Source: Betaproteobacteria bacterium HGW-Betaproteobacteria-11 (GTDB lineage: Bacteria > Pseudomonadota > Gammaproteobacteria > Burkholderiales > Rhodocyclaceae). Taken from it: 64,000 bases of DNA. A program made the position numbers and the translations under genes. Under the pieces are notes generated by a model, which saw nothing but the letters and a program-made list of their open reading frames with translations, made no database searches and had not been told where the DNA came from. Location of the stretch: NCBI GenBank assembly GCA_002842395.1, contig PHCV01000001.1, forward strand, positions 248,001-312,000, written 5' to 3'. Positions 8,034 through 18,014 of this stretch are shown piece after piece (the first letter of the stretch is position 1; each line of letters opens with the position of its first letter).

Positions 8034-8513
8034 ATGACCGTTACCCTCACCCTCGCCGCCGAAGCGGCCAGCGATCCGATCTACCAGACCGACTTCATCA
8101 AGGAAATGCTGCGCCAGACGCGCGCGCTCGACAGCTATGGCCAATGGGACGGCAAGCCGATGCCGGAGATCCTCGACAGTTACGTGCTGACCCGGGAACG
8201 GAAGCGCGAGATTCCGGTGATCGGCGATCCGGACGACCAGATCATTGCGCGGGTCAAGGCGTTCCACAACGCGATTGCCGTGCTGATCGAAAAGGAATGC
8301 GGCCTGATGGCGGTGCCCTTCGTGCAGCTGACGCATGAAGGCTTCGGCCGCGCCCTGATCGTGGTCGGCAAGCTGGTGGTGATGGACCGTACCCTGCGCG
8401 ACGTGCATCGCTTCGGTTTCGAGAGCCTGTCGAAGATGAAAAGCGAGGCCGACAAGTACCTCGCGGTGGCGCTCGAAATCATCGGCAAGCATGGCGACGT
8501 GGCCGGGATGTAG
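8034..8513 (+). CDS. NifX-associated nitrogen fixation protein (DUF269)
   Basis: A 159-residue DUF269 protein with a strong Shine-Dalgarno sequence (AAAGGAG) before ATG 8034. Recognisable stretches are DPIYQTDFIKEMLRQTRALDSYG near residues 14-36 (quoted in part), GDPDDQIIARVKAFHNAIA and VGKLVVMDRTLRDVHRFGFES. DUF269 genes follow nifX in most proteobacterial nif clusters and are presumed accessory to cofactor assembly; the exact biochemical role is not settled. It lies 81 bases downstream of nifX in the same operon. Confidence 0.9.
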   Translation: MTVTLTLAAEAASDPIYQTDFIKEMLRQTRALDSYGQWDGKPMPEILDSYVLTRERKREIPVIGDPDDQIIARVKAFHNAIAVLIEKECGLMAVPFVQLTHEGFGRALIVVGKLVVMDRTLRDVHRFGFESLSKMKSEADKYLAVALEIIGKHGDVAGM

Positions 8514-8644
8514 GGGCCGCGGCCCGGCCCCCCAGCCCGCTTCCCGGGGGGCAGGGCGACGGCCATCCCCCCCAGCCCCCTTCCCGGGGAAGGGGGTGAC
8601 TGAAATGAGCGGGCGTGCCCGCCAATGGTTGGAAAGGAGTTGCT
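8514..8644. repeat. GC-rich hairpin repeats between DUF269 and CCE_0567 genes
   Basis: Two related C-tract/G-tract units (starting near 8530 and 8566) occupy the spacer, including CCCCCTTCCCGGGGAAGGGGG-type self-complementarity and a GCGGGC/GCCCGC hairpin. They probably form RNA structure that could tune expression across the operon. They resemble, but are not clearly copies of, the G-tract repeats at 12.2, 40.7, 51.6 and 54.3 kb. Confidence 0.5.
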
Positions 8645-8854
8645 GTGACTGAGGAAGAACTGAAAGACCTCGACCGCGAGGTCAAGAAACTCAAGCGCGT
8701 GGCCAGCGAATGGGCCGGTCGCCTGCACGACCTAGTGGAGGATCGGTTGCCCGCCGGCTGGCAGGAACTTCCGGAAATTTCACAGGGCACGCTCGGCGCC
8801 TGCCAGGCCTGGGCGGCTGCTAACGCCCGGCTGCAGGCCGCACAGAAAGGATAA
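8645..8854 (+). CDS. CCE_0567-family small nif metalloprotein
   Basis: A 69-residue protein starting at GTG 8645, with GGAAAGGAG just upstream. The sequence TEEELKDLDREVKKLKRVASEWAGRLHDLVEDRLP is a helical-hairpin start typical of the Rop-like CCE_0567 family that follows DUF269 in nif operons. The family has been described as metal-binding in cyanobacteria; function in nitrogen fixation is not established. It ends 5 bases before fdxB, supporting co-translation. The longer ATG frame from 8615 begins upstream of the ribosome binding site and is rejected. Confidence 0.85.
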   Translation: MTEEELKDLDREVKKLKRVASEWAGRLHDLVEDRLPAGWQELPEISQGTLGACQAWAAANARLQAAQKG

Positions 8855-8859
8855 ATCGC

Positions 8860-9150
8860 ATGGCAACGATCAATGGCTTGACTCGTGACGGCAGCGCCTG
8901 GACGCCGCAGTTCGTCAGCTTTCTCGACCCGAAGAAATGCATCGGTTGCGGCCGCTGCTACAAGGTCTGTCCGCGCAACGTGCTCGATCTGGTCGAGCGG
9001 GGCGAGGAACTGATGGATGAAGACGCGGACGACGATGACGATCAGATGATGGTGATGACGATCGCCCATGGCGGCGATTGCATCGGCTGCGGCTCCTGCG
9101 GGCGGGTCTGTCCGAAAGGCTGCTACACGTATTCCGCTGCTGAAGCATGA
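8860..9150 (+). CDS. fdxB: Ferredoxin III, nif-specific (FdxB)
   Basis: A 96-residue ferredoxin with two [4Fe-4S] motifs. CIGCGRCYKVCP has cysteines at 27, 30, 33 and 37; CIGCGSCGRVCPKGC has cysteines at 74, 77, 80, 84 and 88. An acidic linker (DEDADDDDDQ) lies between them. The 2[4Fe-4S] arrangement and operon position match FdxB, thought to supply electrons for cofactor maturation or to nitrogenase. Its stop overlaps the start of the next gene by 4 bases (ATGA). Confidence 0.92.
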   Translation: MATINGLTRDGSAWTPQFVSFLDPKKCIGCGRCYKVCPRNVLDLVERGEELMDEDADDDDDQMMVMTIAHGGDCIGCGSCGRVCPKGCYTYSAAEA

Positions 9151-9488
9151 CTCCCGAAGCTGCGCAACCCACTGGCGAGAGGGTGCTCGAACGGCTGTGC
9201 GCCGAGGCGGCGCGTTATGGCGTGGACTTGCCCGGACTGGCGTGGGCAACGGCGCGCTTCGAACTGCAGCGCGACCCGCTGACCGGCCGTGACGCGCTGC
9301 TGTCCCGCTGGCGCTGCGAGAGCCGCAATGTGCAACTGCTGCTGCGGCCGGATGGCTACGTCTATGGCGAGTGCGATTTGCTGGCCGATCATCCGACCCG
9401 GCCCGAACTCTGGATGGATGTTCTGGCGGTCTGGGGCATGCCCGCGGCGCTCAAGTGCGAGCCAAATCTGATCATGAAACCGGTATGA
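9147..9488 (+). CDS. Unrecognised protein at the end of the nifN operon
   Basis: A 113-residue soluble protein translationally coupled to fdxB (ATGA overlap). It contains no cysteine cluster of its own beyond scattered Cys residues (C19, C56, C76, C103). A notable middle segment reads RWRCESRNVQLLLRPDGYVYGECDLLADHP, suggesting a small beta-rich domain. I do not recognise the family. Its position as the last gene before the next NifA site makes a nitrogen-fixation accessory role likely. Confidence 0.75.
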   Translation: MTPEAAQPTGERVLERLCAEAARYGVDLPGLAWATARFELQRDPLTGRDALLSRWRCESRNVQLLLRPDGYVYGECDLLADHPTRPELWMDVLAVWGMPAALKCEPNLIMKPV

Positions 9489-9498
9489 CTTCCCGCAA

Positions 9499-9514
9499 TG
9501 TCGGGTTCGCGACA
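9499..9514 (+). promoter_or_regulatory. NifA upstream activator sequence before iscA-nifUS
   Basis: TGT 9499-9501, ten bases, ACA 9512-9514 match the NifA consensus exactly, 70 bases upstream of the -24 element. The inner bases (CGGGTTCGCG) resemble those of the first site (CGGGTTTCCT). Confidence 0.8.
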
Positions 9515-9583
9515 TTGGCCGCGGCCTCCCCATCTCTGCGCAAAGTCCGATAAACACAGGGTTCAATGGCCGTACCGGCGGGT

Positions 9584-9599
9584 TGGTATGGAGCTTGCA
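9584..9599 (+). promoter_or_regulatory. Sigma-54 (-24/-12) promoter of iscA-nifU-nifS
   Basis: TGGTATGGAGCTTGCA has the invariant GG and GC spaced 12 bases apart. Transcription should start near 9610, leaving a leader of roughly 40 bases before the iscA start codon, which has a clear AAGGAG ribosome binding site. Confidence 0.83.
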
Positions 9600-9648
9600 C
9601 AAGTCGGAGTGAAGCTTCATTCCCCGACACCTTTCAAGGAGAACCGCC

Positions 9649-9975
9649 ATGATCAATCTGACACCCGCTGCAACGAAAGCCATCAACCGGTTCATCAAGG
9701 CGGCCGAAACTCCGGTGGCCGGCTTGCGCCTCTTCGTTTCCGGTGGCGGCTGCTCCGGCCTCCAGTACGGACTGCGGCTGGAACAGATCAAGGGCGAAGA
9801 CGATTTCGAGCTCGAAATCGGCGCCGGCGCCAAGCTGCTGGTGGATCCCATGAGTCGTCCGATGCTGGAAGGGTTGACTGTCGATTTCGTCGATAGCCTG
9901 ACCCAGACCGGCTTCAAGTTCAACAACCCGAATGCCACCGGCGCCTGCGCCTGCGGCCAGTCGTTTTCCGCCTGA
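9649..9975 (+). CDS. iscA: Nif-specific A-type Fe-S carrier (IscA-nif)
   Basis: A 108-residue HesB/IscA protein. Cluster ligands are visible: Cys35 in [10 protein letters not shown], and Cys100 and Cys102 in GACACGQSF near the C-terminus. ATG 9649 follows AAGGAG at good spacing. In nif operons this protein sits directly before nifU and carries Fe-S clusters for nitrogenase maturation. It ends 11 bases before nifU. Confidence 0.92.
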   Translation: MINLTPAATKAINRFIKAAETPVAGLRLFVSGGGCSGLQYGLRLEQIKGEDDFELEIGAGAKLLVDPMSRPMLEGLTVDFVDSLTQTGFKFNNPNATGACACGQSFSA

Positions 9976-9986
9976 GGAGCCCGGCC

Positions 9987-10874
9987 ATGTGGGATTATTC
10001 CGAGAAGGTTCGCGAGCATTTTTTCAACCCGAAGAACTCGGGGCCGCTGGAAAACGCCAATGGCGTCGGCGATGTCGGCTCGATCAAGTGCGGCGATGCG
10101 CTGCGCCTGATGTTGCAGGTGAACCCGGAGACCGAGATCATCGAGGCCGCGCAATTCCAGACCTTCGGCTGCGGCTCGGCCATCGCGTCGAGTTCGGCGC
10201 TGACCGAGATCATCAAGGGCAAGACCCTGGATGAAGCGCTCAAGGTCAGCAATCAGGACATCGCCGATTACCTGGATGGCCTGCCGCCGGAAAAAATGCA
10301 TTGCTCGGTGATGGGGCGCGAGGCGCTGCAGGCGGCAGTGGCCAACTATCGCGGCGAAGTCTGGAGCGATGATCATGAGGAAGGCGACCTGGTCTGCAAG
10401 TGCTTCGCCATCGATGCCGTGATGATTGAAGACACCATTCGCGCCAACGGGCTCAAGACGCGCGAAGAGGTGACCAACTACACCAAGGCCGGCGGTGGCT
10501 GCTCGGCTTGTCACGAGAAGATCGAGGATGTCCTGATCGCGGTGAATGGCCGGCTTTACGGCAGCGAGCCGAAGCCGAGGAAGGCGCCGGCGCGTTTGCC
10601 AAATGAATCGCCGGTGAAGCCGAAGCTGACCAACTACCAGCGCATCCGCAAGATCGAGGACACGCTGGAGGCCATCCGTCCGATGTTGCAGCGCGACCAT
10701 GGCGATGTGACGCTGGTCGAGGTCGACGGCAAGAAAATCTACGTCGCGCTGTCCGGCGCCTGCCAGGGTTGCTCGATGGAAGCCGCCACCCTGGGCGGCA
10801 TCCAGCAGAAACTGATCGAAGCGCTGGGTGAACTGGTGCAGGTATTGCCGGTCGCCGCGCTCGCCCACACCTGA
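9987..10874 (+). CDS. nifU: Fe-S cluster scaffold NifU
   Basis: A full three-domain NifU of 295 residues. The IscU-like N-domain has Cys35, Cys62 and Cys106. The central [2Fe-2S] ferredoxin-like domain has Cys137, Cys139, Cys172 and Cys175. The C-terminal Nfu domain has CQGC with Cys259 and Cys262. These numbers coincide with those of Azotobacter NifU for the first two domains. The protein assembles clusters from sulfur delivered by NifS, encoded next, for delivery to NifH and NifDK. Confidence 0.95.
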   Translation: MWDYSEKVREHFFNPKNSGPLENANGVGDVGSIKCGDALRLMLQVNPETEIIEAAQFQTFGCGSAIASSSALTEIIKGKTLDEALKVSNQDIADYLDGLPPEKMHCSVMGREALQAAVANYRGEVWSDDHEEGDLVCKCFAIDAVMIEDTIRANGLKTREEVTNYTKAGGGCSACHEKIEDVLIAVNGRLYGSEPKPRKAPARLPNESPVKPKLTNYQRIRKIEDTLEAIRPMLQRDHGDVTLVEVDGKKIYVALSGACQGCSMEAATLGGIQQKLIEALGELVQVLPVAALAHT

Positions 10875-10896
10875 CCGACAGCCGCCGGGAGACATC

Positions 10897-12105
10897 ATGA
10901 AACCGATTTACATGGACAACAATGCCACCACGGCCTGCGATCCGGCCGTGGTCGAGGCGATGCTGCCGTTCTTCACCGAACAGTTCGGCAACGCCTCGTC
11001 GATTCACAGTTTCGGTGCGCAGGTCGGCAAAGCCCTGAAGGACGCCCGGATCAAGGTACAGAATCTGCTCGGCGCGGCTCACGATTCGGAAATCGTGTTT
11101 ACTTCCTGCGGCACCGAATCCGATTCCACTGCCATTCTCTCCGCGCTCAAGGCGCAGCCCGAGCGACGTACCCTGATCACCACGGTGGTCGAGCATCCGG
11201 CGATTCTGGCCCTGTGCGACCAGCTCGAAAAAGAGGGTTATGTGGTGCACAAGCTGCCGGTGAACAAAAAAGGCCGCGTCGATCTCGACGAATACAAGTC
11301 GCTGCTCAGCGAGCGGGTCGCCCTGGTTTCCGTGATGTGGGCCAACAACGAAACCGGCACCTTGTTTCCGGTCGAGGAAATGGCCGAAATGGCCCACGAG
11401 AAGGGCGTCATGTTCCATACCGATGCGGTGCAGGCGGTGGGCAAGGTGCCGATCGACCTGAAAACCACGAAGATCGACATGCTCTCGCTCTCGGGCCACA
11501 AGCTGCACGCGCCGAAGGGCATCGGCGTGCTCTACGTGCGCCGCAATACCCGCTTCCGTCCGCTGCTGCGCGGCGGTCACCAGGAGCGCGGACGGCGTGC
11601 CGGCACCGAGAATTCGGCCTCCATCGTCGGCCTCGGCGTGGCCTCTGAATTGGCACTGCAACACATGGAGACCGAGAACACGACCGTCAAGCGCCTGCGC
11701 GACCGCCTGGAGCGGGGCATCCTGGCCCGGGTCAATAATGCCTTTGTCAATGGCGACACGCTGTACCGCCTGCCCAATACCGCCAGCATCGCGTTCGAGT
11801 ACGTCGAAGGCGAAGGCATCCTGCTGCTGCTGAACAAGATGGGTATCGCGGCCTCCAGCGGATCGGCGTGTACCTCGGGTTCGCTCGAACCTTCGCACGT
11901 CATGCGCGCGATGGGCATTCCCTACACCGCGGCGCACGGCACCATCCGCTTCTCGCTGTCGCGCTACAACACCGAAGAGGAAGTCGATCGGGTGATCGCG
12001 GCGGTGCCGTCGATCATCGCGCAACTGCGGAAACTGTCGCCCTACTGGAGCGGCGACGGTCCGGTGACGAATCCGGAGCAGGCCTTCCAGCCGGAGTACG
12101 CCTGA
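10897..12105 (+). CDS. nifS: Cysteine desulfurase NifS
   Basis: A 402-residue group I cysteine desulfurase. The PLP lysine is Lys202 in SLSGHKLHAPKG and the catalytic cysteine is Cys325 in SSGSACTSGS, both at the positions known from Azotobacter NifS. The start ATG 10897 lies 22 bases after nifU with CGGGAGA upstream; the longer frame from 10828 overlaps nifU and is rejected. It mobilises sulfur from cysteine for cluster assembly on NifU. This is the last nif gene in the window; no nifV, nifW or nifZ follows. Confidence 0.95.
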   Translation: MKPIYMDNNATTACDPAVVEAMLPFFTEQFGNASSIHSFGAQVGKALKDARIKVQNLLGAAHDSEIVFTSCGTESDSTAILSALKAQPERRTLITTVVEHPAILALCDQLEKEGYVVHKLPVNKKGRVDLDEYKSLLSERVALVSVMWANNETGTLFPVEEMAEMAHEKGVMFHTDAVQAVGKVPIDLKTTKIDMLSLSGHKLHAPKGIGVLYVRRNTRFRPLLRGGHQERGRRAGTENSASIVGLGVASELALQHMETENTTVKRLRDRLERGILARVNNAFVNGDTLYRLPNTASIAFEYVEGEGILLLLNKMGIAASSGSACTSGSLEPSHVMRAMGIPYTAAHGTIRFSLSRYNTEEEVDRVIAAVPSIIAQLRKLSPYWSGDGPVTNPEQAFQPEYA

Positions 12106-12199
12106 GGCCGGGCAAACGCGGATTCAGGTTCGCTCTGGCCGGCGCGGTAACCGGGAACGCAAGCCGTGCCTATGCTTCGCAACCTGGATTGACGAATCA

Positions 12200-12366
12200 C
12201 TCACTTGGCATCGTGTCGAATAGCGAGCGGCTTTGCACTTCCTGCGGTCGCAGCGAGCCGCTCAGGAACCCCCCCCCGCGAGGGGGGCGAAGGGGGGCGG
12301 GAGTTCAAGAACGGGCTGACTTTCATGAGGCGGGAAACATCACCCCGCCTCATGAAAGTCAGCGCC
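12200..12366. repeat. Dispersed G-tract/hairpin repeat, copy 1 (3' end of fdhA)
   Basis: A GC-rich module (CTTTGCACTTCCTGCGG onward from about 12232, then alternating C and G tracts) is followed by a perfect hairpin. The 20-bp arms are 12315-12334 and 12344-12363, with a 9-base loop AAACATCAC. A close copy lies at 40.7-40.9 kb, with relatives at 51.6 and 54.3 kb. The hairpin overlaps the last codons of fdhA and its loop carries the fdhA stop codon. It likely forms a stable 3' structure on the fdhA mRNA. The preceding stretch 12106-12199 holds nothing I recognise. Confidence 0.8.
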
Positions 12367-15047
12367 AGGTTCGATGCGCACCGCGCAGTATTTGAACTCG
12401 GGAATTTTGCCGAAGGGGTCGAGGGCCGGGTTGGTCAGCAGGTTGGCGGCGGCTTCGACATAGCAGAACGGCATGAACACCGTGTGGCGCGGCAGGCCGG
12501 CGTCCAGGCGCGCGGTGGCGGCGAGTTCGCCGCGTCGGGTGAGGAGTCTCACCGTCTCGCCAGCGCCGACTTTCAGCTCGGCGAGATCGTCCGGATGCAG
12601 GTTGATGTAGGGCGAGGGCTCGAGGCGATCGAGCACGGCAGAGCGTCGCGTCATGGCGCCGGTGTGCCAGTGTTCGAGCTGGCGGCCGGTGATCAGCACC
12701 CAGGGATAATCGGCATCGGGCGTTTCCGCCGCGTGACGGTAGCTGACCGGGAGAATGCGGCCGCGGCCGTTGGCGGTCGGAAAGTTCTCGGTAAAAATGA
12801 TCGGATGGCCGGGGTCGTCAAGCGTGGCACAGGGATAGGTGACGGCCTCTTCGCGGTCCAGCCGCGCCCAGGTGATGCCACTGATGCTGCGCATCGCCTG
12901 GCGCATTTCCTCGAATACGGCAGCCGGGTCGGCATAGTTCCAGTCGAGTCCCAGCCGGCGGCCCATTTCCCCGATCAATTCGAGATCCTGGCGCGCCCCG
13001 CCCGGCGGAGTGAGCGCGGCGCGACCGATCTGCACGGTGCGGTCGGTATTGGTGAAGCTGCCGGTTTTCTCGGCGCAGCTTGAAGCCGGCAGGATGACGT
13101 CGGCCAGCGCCGCGGTTTCGGTGAGGAAAATATCCTGCACGACCAGATGTTCGAGCCGCGCCAGGCCCTCGCGGGCGTGGTTGAGGTCAGGATCGGACAT
13201 CGCCGGATTCTCGCCGACGATGTACATGCCGCGAATGACATGGGCATTCGCGGCGGCGATGATCTCGGTCACCGTCAGCCCCGGCACCGCGGAGAGCGGT
13301 GCGCCCCAGAATTTGGCGAAGTGCTCGCGCACCGCGGGGTCGGCGACGCGCTGGTAGTTTGGCAACATCATCGGGATCAGGCCGGCATCCGAAGCGCCCT
13401 GCACGTTGTTCTGGCCGCGCAACGGGTGCAGCCCGGTGCCCGGGCGGCCGATCTGGCCGGCAAGCAGCGCCAGCGCGATCAGGCAGCGCACGTTGTCGGT
13501 GCCGTGGGTGTGCTGGCTGATGCCCATGCCCCAGAAGATCATCGCTGCCTTGGCCGTGGCATACAGGCGCGCCACTTCGCGCAGCGTTGCCGCAGGAATG
13601 CCGACGGCATTGCACACCGCTTCCGGCGCATAGGCTTTGAGATTTTCCCGGTAGGCCGCGTCGAAGCCATCGACCCGCGCGGCGACGAAAGCTTCATCGG
13701 CCAGCCCCTCGAAGACGATGGTGTGGAGCAGGCTGTTGAGCAGCAGGACGTCGCTGTCGGGCTTGAAGTGCAGGGCATGGGTCGCATCGCGCGCCAGTTC
13801 GGTGGCGCGCGGATCGATGACGATGAGTTTCGCGCCGCGGCGCGCGGCGTTTTTGATGAAGCTGGCCGCGACCGGATGGTTGGACACCGGATTGGCGCCG
13901 ATGACGATGATGACATTGGCGAAAGCGACGTCGCGCACCGGATTGGATACCGCGCCGGAGCCAATGCCTTCGAGCAGCGCGGCGACCGACGAGGCGTGGC
14001 ACAGCCGCGTGCAGTGGTCGACGTTGTGATTGCCGAAACCGAGGCGCACCAGCTTCTGGAACAGGTAGGCTTCCTCGTTGCTGCCCTTGGCCGAACCGAA
14101 GCCGGCGAGCGCGGCCGGGCCGTGGGTCGCCTTGATGCGCGCCAGGCCGCCGGCGGCCAGGGCGAGCGCTTCTTCCCAACTCGCCTCGCGGAACTGCGTG
14201 CGCCAGTCGGCTTTGCTGCCGGAGAGGCGGGCATCTTTCGGCGCACCGGCGCGACGGATCAGCGGCGTGGTCAGGCGGTCGGGATGACGCGGATAGTCGT
14301 AGCCATAGCGCCCCTTGACGCACAGCCGTTCCGCATTGGCCGGCCCGTTGCGGCCGAGGACGCCGACGATGGCGTTGCCGGCGACCTGGTAGGTGAGCTG
14401 GCAGCCGACGCCGCAATACGGGCAGAGCGAAGCGACCAGTTTTTCCGCGCTGTCATGCTGTCTGGATTGCAGGGCGCCGGTCGGGCAAGCGGCGACGCAT
14501 TCGCCGCAAGCCACGCAACTGCTCTCGCCCAGCGGTGCGCCGGCATCGAAGACGATCTCGCCGCGCGCGGAGAGGCCGATCACGTCGTTGTTCTGGATGT
14601 CGCGGCAGGCGATCACGCAGCGCGTGCAGCGGATGCAGGCGTTGGCATCGAAAGTGATCGCCGGGTGGGAAGTGTCGACCGCGACAGCCGAAAAACTCGG
14701 CGCTGGGGGCGCGGCGCGGCGGGCGCCGACCACCTCCGCCCAGTGACCGAGCTCACCGTCCGCAGCGGGGGCTTCGCCGAGCAACAGTTCGATCACGCCA
14801 CGACGCGCGGCCTGCGCCCGCCCGCCCATCGCGTGGACGACCATGCCTTCGCGCGGCTGGCGGCAGCAAGAGGGCGCGAGTGCGCGCTCGCCCTCGATTT
14901 CGACCACGCAGGCACGGCAGTTGCCGGGGCTGCCGAGCCCTTCCTTGTGGCACAGGTGCGGCAGCTCGACGCCATGGCGTCTGGCCGCGGCGAAAAGGGT
15001 CTCGCCCTCCTCGGCGTCGATGGTTCGGCCATCGAGCGTAAAGCGGG

Positions 15048-15051
<4 letters not shown>
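12340..15051 (-). CDS. fdhA: NAD-linked formate dehydrogenase, alpha (molybdopterin) subunit
   Basis: A 903-residue catalytic subunit of FdsA type. A [2Fe-2S] domain comes first (Cys34, 45, 48, 62), then a ferredoxin-like region (CIRCTRCVIAC; CVACGECVAACP), then the [4Fe-4S] motif CPYCGVGC and the molybdopterin domains. NHNVDHCTRLCHASS near residue 350 contains the expected Mo-ligating cysteine, so this is a Cys rather than a selenocysteine enzyme. ATG 15051 overlaps the fdhB stop by 4 bases; the longer open frame is antisense-frame read-through of fdhB. The C-terminal residues GADFHEAG and the stop codon come from the hairpin repeat. It oxidises formate and passes electrons to NAD via FdhB. 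Confidence 0.93.
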
Positions 15052-16723
<1,672 letters not shown>

Positions 16724-16727
<4 letters not shown>

Positions 16728-17167
16728 TTGAGTGACCGCCCGTCGCCATCCTTCACTTCGATCCGCAGCGGGATCCCCTGACGGACGCTTTGCGAGACGG
16801 TGCAGAATTCATCGAACTGGCCAATGATCCGGTCCAGGTGTTCGATTGCCGCACCTGGCCGGGAAAAGTTGAGACTCACGTCGATCTGGGTGATGCGTAG
16901 CCGGTTGTTTTCGTTGCGGCCGGTCGTGGCGGTTGCCGTGGCGGTGATCCGGCCGGCGTCCTGCTTGAATTTTTTCAGCGCGAACAACAGGCTCGCCGCA
17001 AGACAGTTGGCCACGGCGGCAAGCAGGATGCGGGAAGGGTCGGGCCCCTCGCCACCACCCAGCGGTTCCGGTTCGTCGGCGAGCAAGGGCGACAGGCCAG
17101 AACCGAAATCGACCAGAAATTTGTAATTCTCCTGCTGCGTGACGGTGATGGTGACCACATCGCTCAT
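16724..17167 (-). CDS. OsmC-family protein heading the formate dehydrogenase operon
   Basis: A 147-residue OsmC/Ohr-fold protein starting at ATG 17167. It contains LLAAVANCLAASLLFALKKFK near residues 54-74 with the first family cysteine (C61), and DEFCTVSQSVRQGIPLRIEV near 117-136 with the second (C120). The family reduces organic peroxides or acts on other electrophiles. Overlap of its stop with the fdhB start indicates operonic coupling. A link to formate metabolism or redox protection of the Fe-S enzyme is inference. Confidence 0.83.
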
Positions 17168-17318
17168 GGCTGAACTTTCATCCGGGAGAGACGGCGATGG
17201 TACGAGGGCATCCGGCGGATGGCAAGTGGGAGCGTTGTTCGCCGTGGTATGAGCCTGAAGCCGGGAATATTGAGGTAAGGTGAGAAGCGGGTTGATCATC
17301 CCGAGGACGGTGATCAAC

Positions 17319-17849
17319 ATGAACGAAACACAGCTTCGCACGATTGAGCAGATCGAGCAATTTCTCAGCGCCAGCGCGCCCATTGAGTTCTCGACGGCGG
17401 GCGACGATGCTGAGAGGTGTGCACATATCAGTCGGGCGCTGAAGCGCTTTGATTATCCTGGGTATAGCAAGCGCGAACGCGCTGGTGGAGAGCGAAAATG
17501 CCAGCGTGGTGCGCAAGCACACAGGCTACGAGCCTATTCCGCAGCACTATGCCCAGTGGGGGTCACTGCGTTCTATCAGGATACGTTCAAGCCGTGGCTC
17601 AATCTGTACTGCCCCTGCCTGTTTGCGACCAAGGTCGTCAAGCTCTACAAACGCGTGGATGTGAAGACGCCACTGGAGTGCTTGACGCAGTTGTGCGCAA
17701 AGCAGTTGGTTCGACTCAAGCCGGACGTTACGCTGCCGGTGTTGTGGGCACAGGCGCGTTCGCAAACCGACCTGGCAGCGACTCTGGCGATGCAACAGGC
17801 CAAGCGCAATCCCTTCGCCAGCTTTGAGAAACCCAAGCGCCGAGCCTGA
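17319..17849 (+). pseudogene. Decayed DDE/integrase-core transposase
   Basis: The first part (MNETQLRTIEQIEQFLSASA, 17319 onward) matches the start of an integrase-core transposase. The middle, including the DDE core, is missing. Near 17470 the frame shifts to NALVESENASVVRKHTGYEPIPQHYAQ, then back near 17560 to FYQDTFKPWLNLYCPCLFA and the C-terminal end KPKRRA. Two frameshifts and a large internal deletion leave no function. It marks former insertion-sequence activity at the edge of the lower-G+C copper/nitrite region. Confidence 0.8.
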
Positions 17850-18014
17850 CGCTCTCGCCAGCAGAAAGCCTGCCGCGCGCAGCTGCCAGGCAGCCGAATT
17901 GCTGGGCAATCCGCCCGCCGGAAGCCCTGCGGGCAGCAAACCGCAAAACCAGCACAACCTCTACAGCTTCAACCCATCCACCGCCGCAAGCTTTCGTTCG
18001 CATATCTGAAGCGT

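Noticed and set aside
12200-12366. CRISPR-like repeats at the GC-rich repeat sites
   Set aside because: The copies are dispersed over the window, not arrayed with regular spacers, and no cas genes are present.
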